A stretch of DNA of 64,000 bases from Bombyx mori (GCF_030269925.1 NC_085119.1:10825001-10889000); one strand, 5' to 3'. Numbered from the stretch's first letter, positions 20,401 to 30,480 are shown. Program-made: numbers and translations. The notes: a model not told the origin generated them from the letters alone.

Positions 20401-22889
20401 TGGGATTCCGGACACATCCTCGAGACCCAAAGGATGTAGAAGCACGAACCCCGACCAAACGAGAAGTGACTAGCGCGGTAATGTCAACCTTCGACCCTAT
20501 GGGGCTGGCATCACCCGTGCTAATAGAAGGGAAAGCGCTCATTCAGAGCATTTGGCGGAGCGGGATCGACTGGGACGACGTCATCCTGGAAAAGGACGAG
20601 GTGGCGTGGAAACGCTATATGGAGAACCTTCGCATGTTGCAAGGCCTCCGAATAGCAAGATGCTTCTCGTACTGTAACACTGAGGGGGAGCTGCACACGT
20701 TCACCGACGCCAGCGAGAAGGCCTACGCGTGTGCAGTCTATTGGCGTCAGAGGACAGACGAGAGCACCTACCGCGTCACGCTTCTAGCAGGGAAAGCCAG
20801 GGTGACCCCACTGAGACCAGTCTCTATCCCAAGGCTGGAGCTGCAAGCTGCACTGCTGGGGACAAGGATGGCGCAGGCGATAGCGAACGAATTGGACATC
20901 GCGGTCGGCAGAAGGACGTACTGGACTGACTCCAGTACAGTTCTGACATGGATAAAGACCGACCCACGCACGTTCAAACCTTTCGTTGCGCACCGACTCG
21001 CCGAGATAGAAGAGTCAACGAAGCCCCAAGAATGGCGATGGGTGCCTGGCTCGCAAAACCCAGCAGACGACGCAACTAGAGAGGCGCCGGCGGATTTCGA
21101 CCACACGCATCGGTGGTTTAATGGACCCGAGTTCCTGACGTGGGATGAATCGCGCTGGCCCAAGCCGCGAACATTCAAGCAAGAACCGTCTGGAGAAGAG
21201 AAAGAGGCCTACCTGGTCGCTACGGCGAGGACCGCTGAAGCTCAACCCACGCCCGATCCGCACAGATTCTCGAGCTGGATCAGGTTATTGAGAGCAACAG
21301 CCAGGGTCCTCCAATTTATCGAGCTGTGTCGACCCCGGAAGGAGAGCGCCTGCGTGTCCAGACAATTGGAGCAGCAAGATCCCACGTGGAGGACGACGCG
21401 AGCGAAGCAGCCCCGATCAACATGGAAGATAAGGACTCCAGAAGCACCTACAGAAGCGTGGCTGCCGCTCGATCCGCCCCACTTGAAGAAGGCGGAGAAG
21501 ATCCTACTGAGAAGCAGCCAAGGAGAGAGCTTCGGTGAAAAAGATCCCGAACGTCACCCCAAGTTGCGACGGCTCGACGTCGTAATGGAAGATGGCCTGT
21601 TGCGCCTGCGCGGACGTATCGACGCAGCGCAATACATAGATGCAGGCTGCAAGCGACCGATCGTGCTGGACGGAAAGCACGTGATAGCGAGATTATTGAT
21701 CAAACACTATCACGAGGCGTTCCAGCACGGTAACCACGCAACGGTGATGAACGAGGTGCGGCAGCGCTACTGGATCCTAGGTCTAAGATCGATCATTCGA
21801 GCGACGGCCGTCCGATGCCAGTGGTGCAAGGTCTATCGGAGTACACCACGCCTACCGCCCACCGGAAACCTGCCGATAGAGCGGCTACGACATGGAGAGC
21901 CGCCGTTCACCTGTGCTGCCGTCGATTACTTCGGGCCGATGACGGTGACTGTAGGACGACGTCACGAGAAGAGGTGGGGCGTGCTGTTCACATGCCTCAC
22001 CACGAGAGCAGTTCACATGGAGCTAGCAGCGTCACTGACGGCAGACTCAATGCTGTTAGCGCTGCGCAGGATGGCCGCCCGGCGAGGAACGCCCAAAGTC
22101 ATTTACAGCGACAATGGGACTAACTTCGTCGGCGCTAACAAGGAGCTCAAGCAGGCGATCGAGAACGCGAGGGAAACAGACGTCGTGTCACGGGCCGCTC
22201 AGATGAACATAAAATGGAAGTTCATCCCGCCAGGAGCGCCGAATATGGGAGGCGCGTGGGAACGCTTGGTGCGGTCCGTGAAGACCGCGCTGGCGGTCAC
22301 ACTGAAGGAAAGACACCCGAGGGAAGAAGTTCTGCACACTCTTCTGTTGGAGGCAGAGCACGTCATCAACTCGCGACCGCTCGTCGCTAGGGAAGAGAGT
22401 TGGGAGTTAGAAGCACTCACGCCGAACCACTTTCTCATAGGGAGGTCCTGCGGAGCTCCGAGCATCGGCGACTACAGAGACGAAGACCTGACCGGCAAAA
22501 GGACATGGAGAGTGGCGCAGCGTATGGCAGACCACTTCTGGAGTAGGTGGGTCAAGGAATACCTGCCCACGCTGCTGCCCAGGAAGATCGACGGGAGAGC
22601 AGCTGGCGAGGACTTGCAGTGTGGGGATACCGTCCTCATAGTGGACTCCACGCTGCCACGCAACACATGGCCGCGCGGGCAAGTTGTCCACACCTACCCA
22701 GGTCCCGACAACCGTGTACGAACCGTCGACGTCAGAACGAGCGGCGGTTTGCTTAAGAGACCTGCCTCCAAGATGATCCTACTGGTGCCTGCAACGAGCG
22801 ACGAGCCCACGCCCATAGAGTCGCCACGACAAGGAGTCGGTGCTACGCACGAGGGGGAGGATGTTGGCGACAGCGGCGTCGCCCCATAA
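17412..22889 (+). CDS. BEL/Pao gag-pol polyprotein
   Basis: This 1,825-residue single-frame polyprotein carries out replication and integration of the element. Gag occupies roughly the first 480 residues and ends in CCHC-type knuckles (Cys394 and Cys427 begin two of them). The aspartic protease has LLDEGS with Asp510. In the reverse transcriptase, motif A is VVADIKEMF and the active site is YMDD at 921-924. RNase H has FTDAS with Asp1099 and WTDSS. The integrase has an HHCC zinc region followed by Asp1505, Asp1567 and Glu1617 (61 and 49 residues apart). I start at the ATG of MPITRSNKG. The frame is open 18 codons upstream through the primer-binding site into the 5' LTR, but lacks an ATG there. 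The C-terminal nine codons, stop included, lie in the 3' LTR. No stop or frameshift is seen. Confidence 0.95.
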   Translation: MPITRSNKGSSREQPLEPAVQESSPEATEATSYETYESSATGTTQNTKLEETTTRTRGENRPASKKSLRRKELAARAELAEKELIEAQAATIAARLRLQLIQAENEDDDDSIIEEPKDREDQVRAWVQTSAGSMDKEPAGEHIENHPVSKANMEDCSNRDLAKAIVEAVRSATTKELPPQPDYMHQLPTFEGDCREWVAFKAVYEDTAPLFSSAQNMARLRRALKGQAREGVRSQLYSESTPEEVMESLRRCYGRADALVLAELDRIRRLPTISDSAYDICSLASNVNNTVAAIRGLRKPQYLMSPELLKSIVDKMPTILRFRWYDHIIDKTEGDPDLNTMCGFLNKMADRCGPHAVAEAATKRQPSRRQATHATTVCTERETSDRAMRDKPACPQCKDGHPLYDCPRYKGATVQERWRMAKESRLCYKCLDGKHRKQSCQRPPCRTCKRWHHHSLHNEKPETEPAENREIANNVRLPINCTRISRAYLKMVPVEVYGPSGSTTVLALLDEGSTVTLLDSSVAKQIGLKGPKESLRLETVGGKTLTKMDSMKLNIRVRGLHQRQKRTIFGARTIDDMSLAPQRLKRETIEGYAHLRSLADQLCYDVRSPKLLIGQDNWGLIAARRTRRGRRNQPVASFTQLGWVLHGLDNSNAKEVNFLTCAHVSMREEALDRLVKEHFAIESLGVAPKRPSTDMEAKALDTLEKTSRRRDDGRFEVGLLWRDEEATLPNNYRSALTRLRGVEKKLHRDPDLQVEYSKQMTNLIENGYAEEVPHDGAGSKRKWYLPHFAVTHPTKAKKRLVFDAAAKFDGTSLNDLLLPGPDLLQSLFGVLLRFRQRPVAVVADIKEMFLQIRIRDEDRDSLRFLWRKDRREATPKEYRMTSVIFGAACSPSAALFVKNKNADEYRHQYPEAARAIERNHYMDDYLQSFETEEEAITIASEVDVVHRGAKFELRGWASNRRGVLASLAGGATPGDIELGSKEEKTLGLRWFYESDEMGFRTHPRDPKDVEARTPTKREVTSAVMSTFDPMGLASPVLIEGKALIQSIWRSGIDWDDVILEKDEVAWKRYMENLRMLQGLRIARCFSYCNTEGELHTFTDASEKAYACAVYWRQRTDESTYRVTLLAGKARVTPLRPVSIPRLELQAALLGTRMAQAIANELDIAVGRRTYWTDSSTVLTWIKTDPRTFKPFVAHRLAEIEESTKPQEWRWVPGSQNPADDATREAPADFDHTHRWFNGPEFLTWDESRWPKPRTFKQEPSGEEKEAYLVATARTAEAQPTPDPHRFSSWIRLLRATARVLQFIELCRPRKESACVSRQLEQQDPTWRTTRAKQPRSTWKIRTPEAPTEAWLPLDPPHLKKAEKILLRSSQGESFGEKDPERHPKLRRLDVVMEDGLLRLRGRIDAAQYIDAGCKRPIVLDGKHVIARLLIKHYHEAFQHGNHATVMNEVRQRYWILGLRSIIRATAVRCQWCKVYRSTPRLPPTGNLPIERLRHGEPPFTCAAVDYFGPMTVTVGRRHEKRWGVLFTCLTTRAVHMELAASLTADSMLLALRRMAARRGTPKVIYSDNGTNFVGANKELKQAIENARETDVVSRAAQMNIKWKFIPPGAPNMGGAWERLVRSVKTALAVTLKERHPREEVLHTLLLEAEHVINSRPLVAREESWELEALTPNHFLIGRSCGAPSIGDYRDEDLTGKRTWRVAQRMADHFWSRWVKEYLPTLLPRKIDGRAAGEDLQCGDTVLIVDSTLPRNTWPRGQVVHTYPGPDNRVRTVDVRTSGGLLKRPASKMILLVPATSDEPTPIESPRQGVGATHEGEDVGDSGVAP
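22851..22861 (+). promoter_or_regulatory. polypurine tract
   Basis: GAGGGGGAGGA lies directly before the 3' LTR, as needed for plus-strand priming. It is also coding: it lies inside the gag-pol frame. Confidence 0.85.
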
Positions 22890-23934
22890 TTATAGAATAA
22901 GTTGAAGAATATAATAGAATATAGAATAGAATAATAGATTTATATAGATACGTACATAGACATAGAGTTATAACAAATAGATAAATAACAAATAGATAAA
23001 TTATATAGAGTGCATATAGATAGATAAGGATATTGATAACGTGCACATAGATTTTATTAAGAATAGAACGTAAGTTGCTTTGAAATAAATAGTATACACT
23101 TTTGCTTTATTATTCCCGATAGTTTTAAGATTAGCATATTAACTTGAATGAACACGCGCCCGGCCCGCGTCCCGAAACGATGTAACAAACAGCATTTATC
23201 TGTGTTCAGGACCGGGTATTTTGTTTATACGGGCGCGTCATATAGATTAAGCATAGAATAAGTTATATGTATCGATAGGGATTACAACATAGAATAGTTA
23301 AGTATAAGGCATTAGTATATACATTTATTAAATAAATAGATATAACGAATAAACCGAGCCGATCATAGTGAAAATGATCTCGACGAGAGCCGTATTTTAC
23401 ACGAGATCTCTGTAGGGTAACATTCCGAGGTAGTTAAGCGACCCTGCGACGTTGTCAGGTACCTGCCGACTTGCCGACCGACTACCTGCCGACCTACCGA
23501 CCGACCCTCGACCGACTACCTGCCAACCGCCAGCCGCCGACCCTCCGAACGAAGATCACCAAAAAACGCACGAGTAAAGACATCTGCGCCTCGAAGAATT
23601 TATTGAAACATTGAAGATTTTATTGAAGACTTGAAGACTGTTGAAAAGATCGTCGGTTATTGAACATAGAAGAAATTCGGTTGTATTGACAGATCGGTCG
23701 GCTCGGTTTACGTTTATTAGCAAAGTTTGAGTTTTAATTTCGAGTGAGCTTGTACGATATCGTACGCCTTAGGACCCTACATCGACTGCTTCAGATCGAC
23801 ACGAATAATCGCCACGAGACGGGCATCCGGCGTCTTATAGGATTTCAAGAAATCTTATAAGATTCATAAACCCGTCCAACCTGGGTTGGCGTCACCCGCC
23901 TTATCGACACGGGTGACGTGCTGCGTACCCAACA
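22862..23934 (+). repeat. 3' LTR of BEL element
   Basis: 1,073 bp, compared line by line with the 5' LTR. I found a single difference (G at 23146 against A at 16586). It ends CCAACA followed by the ATTTC duplication. Confidence 0.93.
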
Positions 23935-24118
23935 ATTTCATTTTTGTTCCGTTTGGGGTAGAAACTTTGGGCCCCTAGGGCCCATCTGCTAAAAGCTTTT
24001 TTAAGGACCTTAAAAAAAACTATTTGAGGCCTTGGGAGACCAGAAGGCCGGTACGTATTTTGCACAAAGAATTAGCATTGCTATCCAGCGTGGAAATGCT
24101 GCCAGGCTTCTGGCGGTG
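23935..24118 (+). pseudogene. decayed mobile-element protein fragment, 3' half (split by BEL)
   Basis: It continues the fragment ending at 16301: FVPFGVETLGP, an in-frame stop, then after frame breaks GDQKAGTYFAQRISIAI and QRGNAARLLA. The ETxGP and QRxSxAxQRGNAA motifs match the same protein family as the upstream half. The first five bases are the BEL target-site duplication. Confidence 0.55.
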
Positions 24119-25050
24119 AGCTAACGAAGATTTTCTATTTATAAGTATCTTTACCTAAATTATTATTATTTTTATTCATTTATTAGTTGTAGGTCCTTTA
24201 TTTAAATATTTTTTTTCGGAGAATTATATCTGTTAGAACAACCGGCTAAGCTGTATTGTAAACAATTTGAATAGGTATCCACATTTGTTTTCAATGGCTA
24301 TTAAAAAAATGTATATTCTAGATACTAATATATTAAGATAAATTATAAAGGCGAGAGTAGCAGAAAGTCGAATAGGTCAAATTACTATACTCTACTATAC
24401 TAGAAATACTCACATTTTCTGAAAACACTCATTCCGAAGCCTACAGCTAAGGATTGTTTCCATTTTTTTTAAAACAAAAAGTTTGATCTCCTTGTATCAA
24501 AATAAAGCTTTCAGCTATTGTTTTCACGAAGCATCGAAAATGAACTTGAATATAAATTTACTATCTGATTGAATATTTATTTATGTCAATGTCCGATGCT
24601 ATAGAATTTCGTAAGCGTCTCTGTATGCTTAGAGAAACTGAACGAAAACCGACTCGAAACTATATTTAACTTGTAAGGTATTCAGGCGAGCTCACGGGAA
24701 AACTTATCTTTGGCGGTTTCAGAGGTTATCGCAAGCATAGCCTAAATGCCGCTGTGGGAATACGTAATTTATTTGCAGCAACAATAGGGCATATACGTGT
24801 TTGTTTACAAGATAATACCAGGTCTCAAAATAATGATTAAGTATATTAATGGGATTAGCAGGAATGGTTGTAGTTGATCTGTGGAGCAGTCCTGCGGTTC
24901 ATAGTGTCCTTTCTTACAAAATAGTCCATGGAGGCGTTGGAGTCCGACACGATCCGATCTGATTCCCTATCGACGGGGTGACCAAAACTGGATTCGACAC
25001 ATTAAATAAAAAGAAGAGTTGAAGAAAATACATCATAAAATATCTTCACG
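24119..25050. other. AT-rich DNA without recognisable gene
   Basis: No open frame above background, no RNA gene and no clear repeat. Confidence 0.5.
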
Positions 25051-25159
25051 GTAGGCAGCGGCTTCGCTCTGCCCCTGGCATTGCTGAAGTCCATGGCGAC
25101 GGTAACCGCTCACCATCAGATGGGCCGTATACTCGTCTGCCTGCAAAGTTATTAAAAAA
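25051..25159 (+). repeat. Bm1-related SINE tail copy
   Basis: It starts gtaggcagcggcttcgctct and ends near 'gcctgcaaagttattaaaaaa'. This repeat occurs at six clear positions in the window (25.1, 25.6, 27.1, 30.9, 33.9 and 56.8 kb). The last 50 bases (accactcaccatcaggtggg type) are clearly related to the 3' tail of Bm1. Confidence 0.75.
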
Positions 25160-25586
25160 GGCTTAAATGTAAGCGTGTGCGTCTATTTTGTTAGTGGCAG
25201 ACATAGTATGTATCTTAAATACAACTCTATTAATACCACAAAAATGCCAACACATAGTTACCTATGCGCAAATCTCGAATCAACGACTTCTGTGTGTGTA
25301 GCATCGCTATGCCAAAATGTGTCATCATAAATTGAAATATAAGAAACAAAATACGAGAAATGTTTAAATAATTACACATATTCTTACTCATGATGTGTCC
25401 GAGCGAACGAGAAGTTCAATAATCCGTCAGTAGGTCAGTAGTGAGCTGGCGACGGGGCCCAGGAAACGACAATTTTGGACTTTCCTCTCGTAAAAAGTAC
25501 GAGTGATTCATAATCTGAAATCAAAAATACCTACATAATTAGGAATTAGTGTGGTATCGCATGTATCGTATAAGGTATCGTGTAAA

Positions 25587-25708
25587 TTTTTTTTAATTTT
25601 TTTTAGTGCCGTATAGGCAGACGTGCATACGGCCCACCTGATGGTGAGTGGTTACCGTCGCTCATGGACGTCAGCAATGCCAGGGGCACAGTCAAGCCGC
25701 TGCCTAAC
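25587..25708 (-). repeat. Bm1-related SINE tail copy
   Basis: Minus-strand copy of the ggtaggcagcggcttg repeat, with its poly(A) as a T tract at 25587-25604. Confidence 0.75.
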
Positions 25709-26394
25709 TTTTAATCGACATACTTAATTTTAGTTTTAGTGTGTTTGCTGTAAACGGATGAAGATTTGTATATTCAGGTAGTCTTCCACGTGAATGGTAC
25801 TGTTAAAACATTGAAATATCAATTTGTATTGAAATACCAGCTCTACTGCACAAGCGAGGTTTCTTGATCTTTCTAGATTATTCGTGAATTATTTTTTTCT
25901 TGTTATAAAAAAATATATTTGTTTGTTCGCATGTTTTCCAATTCGTATTCTGTGCATTCGTGTATCTTTTGTTATTAGAATGGATAACTAAACGAGCTTA
26001 CGCCATCTCAATTTCATTATATGTATATCCCATCCCTAACTTATCCCATCCATCAAACTGATACACTTAAATACTTCGCAGCATAAATAAACGGGTCACT
26101 GTTGCCTATCCGAGCGGACTCACAGTAAACATCATCAGTAAATTGTAAACAAGTCCTATTTGATTGAATTGAAAGTTCAGGTCCGAAATGTAGGCCAGAG
26201 AACCTTTGTGATAACATAAGGATATCTGTGTACATTCGGCTATCATTTATTGAAGATTATTTATTGATTGAAGATGTATTTAAGAAATTCTCGCTCTCTC
26301 GACCTATTACTACCATTTCTGTATGATCCATATTATTTACCAATATTTATTTACTCATAAATAATTTAATGTTACTCACTCCAACATAAATGCT
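25709..26394. other. AT-rich DNA without recognisable gene
   Basis: No coding or repeat signal I can support. Confidence 0.45.
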
Positions 26395-26515
26395 TGCTCT
26401 CACTCTGCGAAACATCGTGCCACATGGCGTCGCATCGCGAGAGCATCGGTATCGCAGGATCCGACTGATGCATGACCACGACCACTCTGTCAAGAGTGTA
26501 CGAATAGGAAGAAAA
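26395..26515 (+). pseudogene. LINE 3'-end fragment (RTE-like)
   Basis: 'catgaccacgaccactctgt' followed by caagagtg matches the reverse complement of 36930-36962. At both places it lies just before an aagaag-type tail. It is therefore the 3' end of one LINE family, here in plus orientation. The coding part before it (ATGGCGTCGCATCGCGAGAG region) is decayed. Confidence 0.4.
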
Positions 26516-27017
26516 TAATTTAATAATACTTTTTAGGATAGAACGAATACTGGTAAGACGAAGGCTTTTTCAGTATCACCGGTAAAGGTACATAGATGAC
26601 CGCGGGCTCAGCTAAATGGTCCATTAATATTATTATTTCACCTAGACTTATGATCTGTTCCAGTAAAAAATAACAAAACGCCTACACGTTTAAACACAGT
26701 TTTGTGTTTTCGTAAAACATATTAATATTAACTTTTGGCTGTCTAAGGTTTTTTAATCTGTGTGAAAATTCTACGCGGAGACTATTATTATGCTTTCTAA
26801 ATGCTGATGGAGCCATTTCGTTTATGTAGTACATCGGGAATGTTTGGAAAAACATATACTGTTAGCTGCAAGCAGATGCCAACGGCATGATGACGTACAT
26901 GATGAGTTTGCTGGCAGTATCCTGAATATGTACAAATATAGTATACTTTAATTATTAGAATTGTAATATATATTAATTTCTATGTGTATCTCAATTTATA
27001 GGTAAAATGTATTTTGA

Positions 27018-27095
27018 CGGGTAGGTACAACCTTCCTGCCTATATTTGCCGCGAAGAAGTCATGTTCCAGTTTGAAATTTGAGACAGTCATACAT
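27018..27095 (+). repeat. degenerate Bm1 fragment
   Basis: gacgggtaggtacaaccttc followed by cctgcctatatttgccgcga corresponds to the middle of Bm1 (gtaggtaccaccaccctgcc region). It is heavily mutated and lies next to another SINE copy. Confidence 0.4.
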
Positions 27096-27112
27096 TATAA
27101 CTGATACTAAGC

Positions 27113-27226
27113 GGTAGGCAGCGGCTTGGCTCTGCCCCTGGCATTGCTGAAGTCCATGGGCGACGGTAACCACTCACCATCAAGGTGGGCCGTATGCTCG
27201 TCTGCCTACAAGGGCAATAAAAAAAA
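27113..27226 (+). repeat. Bm1-related SINE tail copy
   Basis: ggtaggcagcggcttggctc through cctacaagggcaataa with a short poly(A). It is one of the better preserved copies. Confidence 0.78.
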
Positions 27227-27357
27227 TATATATATACTTCGATGTCGTGTCTCCGGACGGGTGGCGGCATTGGCGGATGACGATATTCCATTTGTTTTAT
27301 CTAAGGGCACCAGTAACCGCTCTACACTAGATGGATCTGTACTTGTACCTAGTAGCG

Positions 27358-27432
27358 TTTTTTTTATTGCTTAGATGAGTGGACAAGCTCACAGCCCACC
27401 TGGTGTTAAGTGGTTACTAGAGCCCAAACTCT
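27358..27432 (-). repeat. Bm1 SINE 3' end, truncated
   Basis: 'attgcttagatgagtggaca' then agctcacagcccacctggtg is the Bm1 3' tail in minus orientation, preceded by its T tract. Only about 75 bp remain, with a break at 'tactagagcccaaactcttc'. Confidence 0.75.
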
Positions 27433-27483
27433 TCCTGTCTCCACCTCCTATTCCCCTAGAATTTTACTAATAGTACAGTGTAT

Positions 27484-27612
27484 TGTAAGGACGCAGGTAT
27501 GGGTGCTGCTGGTCCTGGTTTGAAGGGTTAGTTAGTGGCATGAGATATTTTTTAAGCTTTCAGTCGTTCAGGTCTCTATGGACTACGGTAACTACTTAAC
27601 GCCAAGCTAATA
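27484..27612 (+). repeat. degenerate Bm1-like fragment
   Basis: caggtatgggtgctgctggt and the later 'ctctatggactacggtaact' with cttaacgccaagc resemble Bm1 middle and tail segments with many changes. Confidence 0.3.
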
Positions 27613-27855
27613 ATTATTTCAAAACAAATTATCTAAAAATTTAAATCACGTCCTTATTGGTGAAGCTTTATTAAATCCTAATTAAAAAGATTATGCTATG
27701 AAATGACGTCATCACTATATAATTCGTCATGAAACGGTTGCTTGCGTAAATTGTAGAGGTGTCATACATAAAATGCATTCGACAAAATAACCAACTTAAA
27801 ACATATTCACCTAACAGCTTATTTTATATCATTTAAATGTGATTTTTATCTATAA

Positions 27856-28059
27856 CTAGCGACCCGCCCCCGCTTCGCTTCGGAAACATGAAACCAAAAA
27901 AAAAGATATAAAAAAATAAAAAATAAAGTAGCCTATGTTCATCAGGGACAATGTCGGCTTCTAATGGAAAAAGAATTTTTCAAATCGGTCCAGTAGTTTC
28001 GGAGCCTATTCGAAACAAACAAACAAACAAACCTTTCCTCTTTATAATATTAGTATAGA
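27856..28059 (-). mobile_element. Lep1-type non-autonomous Helitron
   Basis: On the minus strand it starts TCTATACTAATATTATAAAG after A and ends GGGTCGCTAG before T. Inside are the typical (tttg)n run and 'gtttccgaagcgaagcgggg'. The termini and body match the widespread lepidopteran Lep1 Helitrons as I know them. 204 bp, no coding capacity. Confidence 0.8.
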
Positions 28060-29097
28060 TGTAAGATTCCTCAGAATGCTTTAAGTGAGTGCTGCACCTC
28101 TTATTGTTTATATAATCGTTATTTCTTTTATTTTGATAATGTAAATGTGTTTTTTTTATGATAATGAAAATCAACTCAATGCATCTATGGCGGATCTAGT
28201 TTTATGAGGTTTTCGACCTAAAAACGAACGTTACCTCACATAATTAAGATCGCAAGAAAAATATGAATAATAACAAGAACGCCTGCTGACAATTTTTAAT
28301 TTTGATGATAAGGCTTTAAACAAACGTTTTCTTCATTACCATGCTATTTCCACCTGCATTTCATTTTAATAGATAGATAAATAACTGTTCAGTGTTAAAA
28401 GTCTTAGCCCATTAGAAACACATTACGAGTGGGTTTTTTTTTCCAGTTAGAGAATATACATATTTATAGATTGTTAGCTTTGTAGACTCTAAAGAGTGGG
28501 AACGATACTATTACCTTAAATAAATAAACTACCGCTTTTACTGGTATATATACTAAAAATACTAGACACATCAATTCGAACAAAAATAGAAAAATTGCCT
28601 ACACACAAGTTTTATCTAAATGTATCAATATTTTAAACTTAAAACTTTGAAAAAATACGTTTTATTAGCAAGCATACGAATCGAATGTTTAGTTGAACTT
28701 TCCACTAAACATTCAGACATAAGTCACTGACCTTATCGATACTTCATCTACTGTCAATGGTTGTTGATGATGCAAAGCTCAAATGATATTTTACAAATTA
28801 ATTTAATGAAAGGAGGGGAGAGAGCTCAAACTATCACCGTCTTATTAATAAAAATAACTCAGTCAACGATTCCACTAGAACTAGGTAATTTTTATAATTA
28901 ACCAGTATTCAATGTTATTAATAAGCGCGAAGTTGGTGTGGACTTGCGATATGCTTCTATTGTGATTATTTGTATTTCTTTTTTAAGTTATATGCGGTTA
29001 CTTGTAAAATTATTATGTCGTTTATTTATAAATTATTATTATTATATATTGTATAGCGTAAAAAGGTGATTCAGGAATCAAAACAGGGCTTATTTGA
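28060..29097. other. AT-rich DNA without recognisable gene
   Basis: I see no supportable feature. Confidence 0.45.
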
Positions 29098-29255
29098 GGC
29101 CTGTATGGGTAGATATTACCTTCCTACCCATTTTAGCGGTAGGCCGTGATGTCTTCCGGCTTAAAAAATGGAATAGCTGTCCTCTAATACAATAGAGATG
29201 TCGACTTCATTTCTCAAAGTCAGTGATGGCGGTCACAATCTAATTTGTATGGACT
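29098..29255 (+). repeat. degenerate Bm1 copy
   Basis: gtatgggtagatattacctt followed by cctacccattttagcggtag aligns in order with the Bm1 middle region (gtaggtaccaccaccctgcctatttctgc type). It is old and heavily mutated. Confidence 0.4.
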
Positions 29256-29267
29256 TTCTTCTCCGCG

Positions 29268-29322
29268 AGAAGCTGGAATAGCCTCTTAGACTACCAGCGA
29301 ATAGGTAGGAAAAAAAATAGAC
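29268..29322 (+). repeat. very short LINE family A 3' end
   Basis: gaagctggaatagcctctta with 'ccagcgaataggtaggaaaa' is the last ~50 bp of the family A 3' UTR with its poly(A). Confidence 0.6.
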
Positions 29323-29390
29323 TACGGTAATTACTTAATACCACGTTAGCTTTGAGGTCGTTCACCCATCAACGTAATAAAAAAAATATA
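29323..29390 (+). repeat. degenerate Bm1-like tail
   Basis: 'actacggtaattacttaata' ending 'cacccatcaacgtaataaaa' resembles the Bm1 tail (taaccacttaacaccagg...caccc). Confidence 0.4.
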
Positions 29391-29754
29391 ACACCTCTGT
29401 ATCAAATTTTTTTTCTATCTAATTTGTACATGTCTATTAGTAATGAAATACGTTAGTGTGATCTGGAATCAAGCTACTGCTGCCCCCGTTCACCTATATT
29501 ATTAAAGTATTCAAAAGCAAATATATATATATGGATTGAATCAACAATTATTTTCATAAACAAATCCAAAAAGAAAGACCAGAATCATCAGCGAAATAAA
29601 GATTTTGAAGAGGACAAACGAGTTCATTCGCCTCGATAAATTATGTTCGTCAAACCATGGATTATCAGTTTAATTCAAAAGCTAGATTAGATTGTTTCGT
29701 CATTTTGATTTAATTTTAATATTATATTTATATCGTATTATTGTGAATTGATCC

Positions 29755-29997
29755 TTGCTAACATTTGCTACCAGAAGTAAGATTATCGTGAAGGTCCAAT
29801 CTGGGCCATCTATACTGAAAATACGGTCCAGACGACTGGCTGATCCTTCGACCGGCCTGTGGAAGGTGATTCGCTCGATCCTTAGAGACTGGTTGGATCG
29901 TGATTACGGCCGCCTCAGTTTCCAGTGGGTGCAAATATTGACGAAACACGGTTGCTGCGGGAAGTATGTACGATTACTAGAACAGTACTATTCATAA
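29755..29997 (+). pseudogene. decayed LINE ORF2 C-terminal fragment
   Basis: An 80-codon open stretch includes STGLWKVIRSILRDWLDRDY and GRLSFQWVQILTKHGC. The second string parallels the remnant at 150-475. From memory both resemble the C-terminal end of R1-like lepidopteran LINE proteins. Downstream frames are broken (30000-30330 holds no intact continuation). Not a functional gene. Confidence 0.4.
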
Positions 29998-30328
29998 GTG
30001 CAGATACGTCCTGGTCATGGTGATGCGCTCCCAGTCTGCCCCAAATGAGAGGTCGGGAAGCGGTGACACAAATAGCTACCGACTTCTGCAAGTACACAAT
30101 CTACTAGAAGCAGATAGCAGGATATCCAAAAAAGCGTTCTTCTCTATTTGCACCAACCCGTTGCCATCGAACTGGATGTCGGGATCTTATGCGAATCCTG
30201 GGCCCCTATATGTTTCGGAATCCCTTCGTATGCTGGTTTGGGCACAGGCGAGGGATATTAAAGAAAATGACAAGGAAGCTGTTCTAAATGCGTCTTGTAA
30301 AAGGTTCGACGTACGGTGGTTGCAGTAT

Positions 30329-30480
30329 GATTGAGAGATTACTGGTGGCCCGAAGGCCTTTCCAGTTTCACCAGGACAGGTGGGCGAGCAAAGGCTCAGC
30401 CAGGAGGGGTTCAACTCTGACGCGTCCGGCCTACCGCCCTCCACGCGTGGACGAAAGTCTCTCGACTTCCTCCTGACAAA
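30329..30480 (-). repeat. LINE family B-related 3' UTR fragment
   Basis: 'ctggtggcccgaaggccttt' and ccagtttcaccaggacaggt are shared almost exactly with the terminal 3' UTR of family B at 48270-48340. Beyond about 30425 the sequence differs, so it is either a relative of B or a chimera. No poly(T) is left at the 30329 side. Confidence 0.55.

Larger units (their letters stand above)
16302..23934 (+). mobile_element. BEL/Pao LTR retrotransposon, apparently intact
   Basis: The element is 7,633 bp: two 1,073-bp LTRs (TGTTGG...CCAACA), a primer-binding site, one long gag-pol frame, a polypurine tract and a 5-bp TSD. The order protease, RT, RNase H, integrase, together with gag and pol in a single frame, identifies BEL/Pao and excludes Ty1/copia. 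There is no envelope-like frame. By eye the LTRs differ at one position (A at 16586, G at 23146), so the copy is very recent. It inserted into an older dead coding fragment. Confidence 0.95.

Noticed and set aside
22890..23934. Envelope gene downstream of BEL pol
   Set aside because: The pol frame runs directly into the 3' LTR, so there is no room for another gene.
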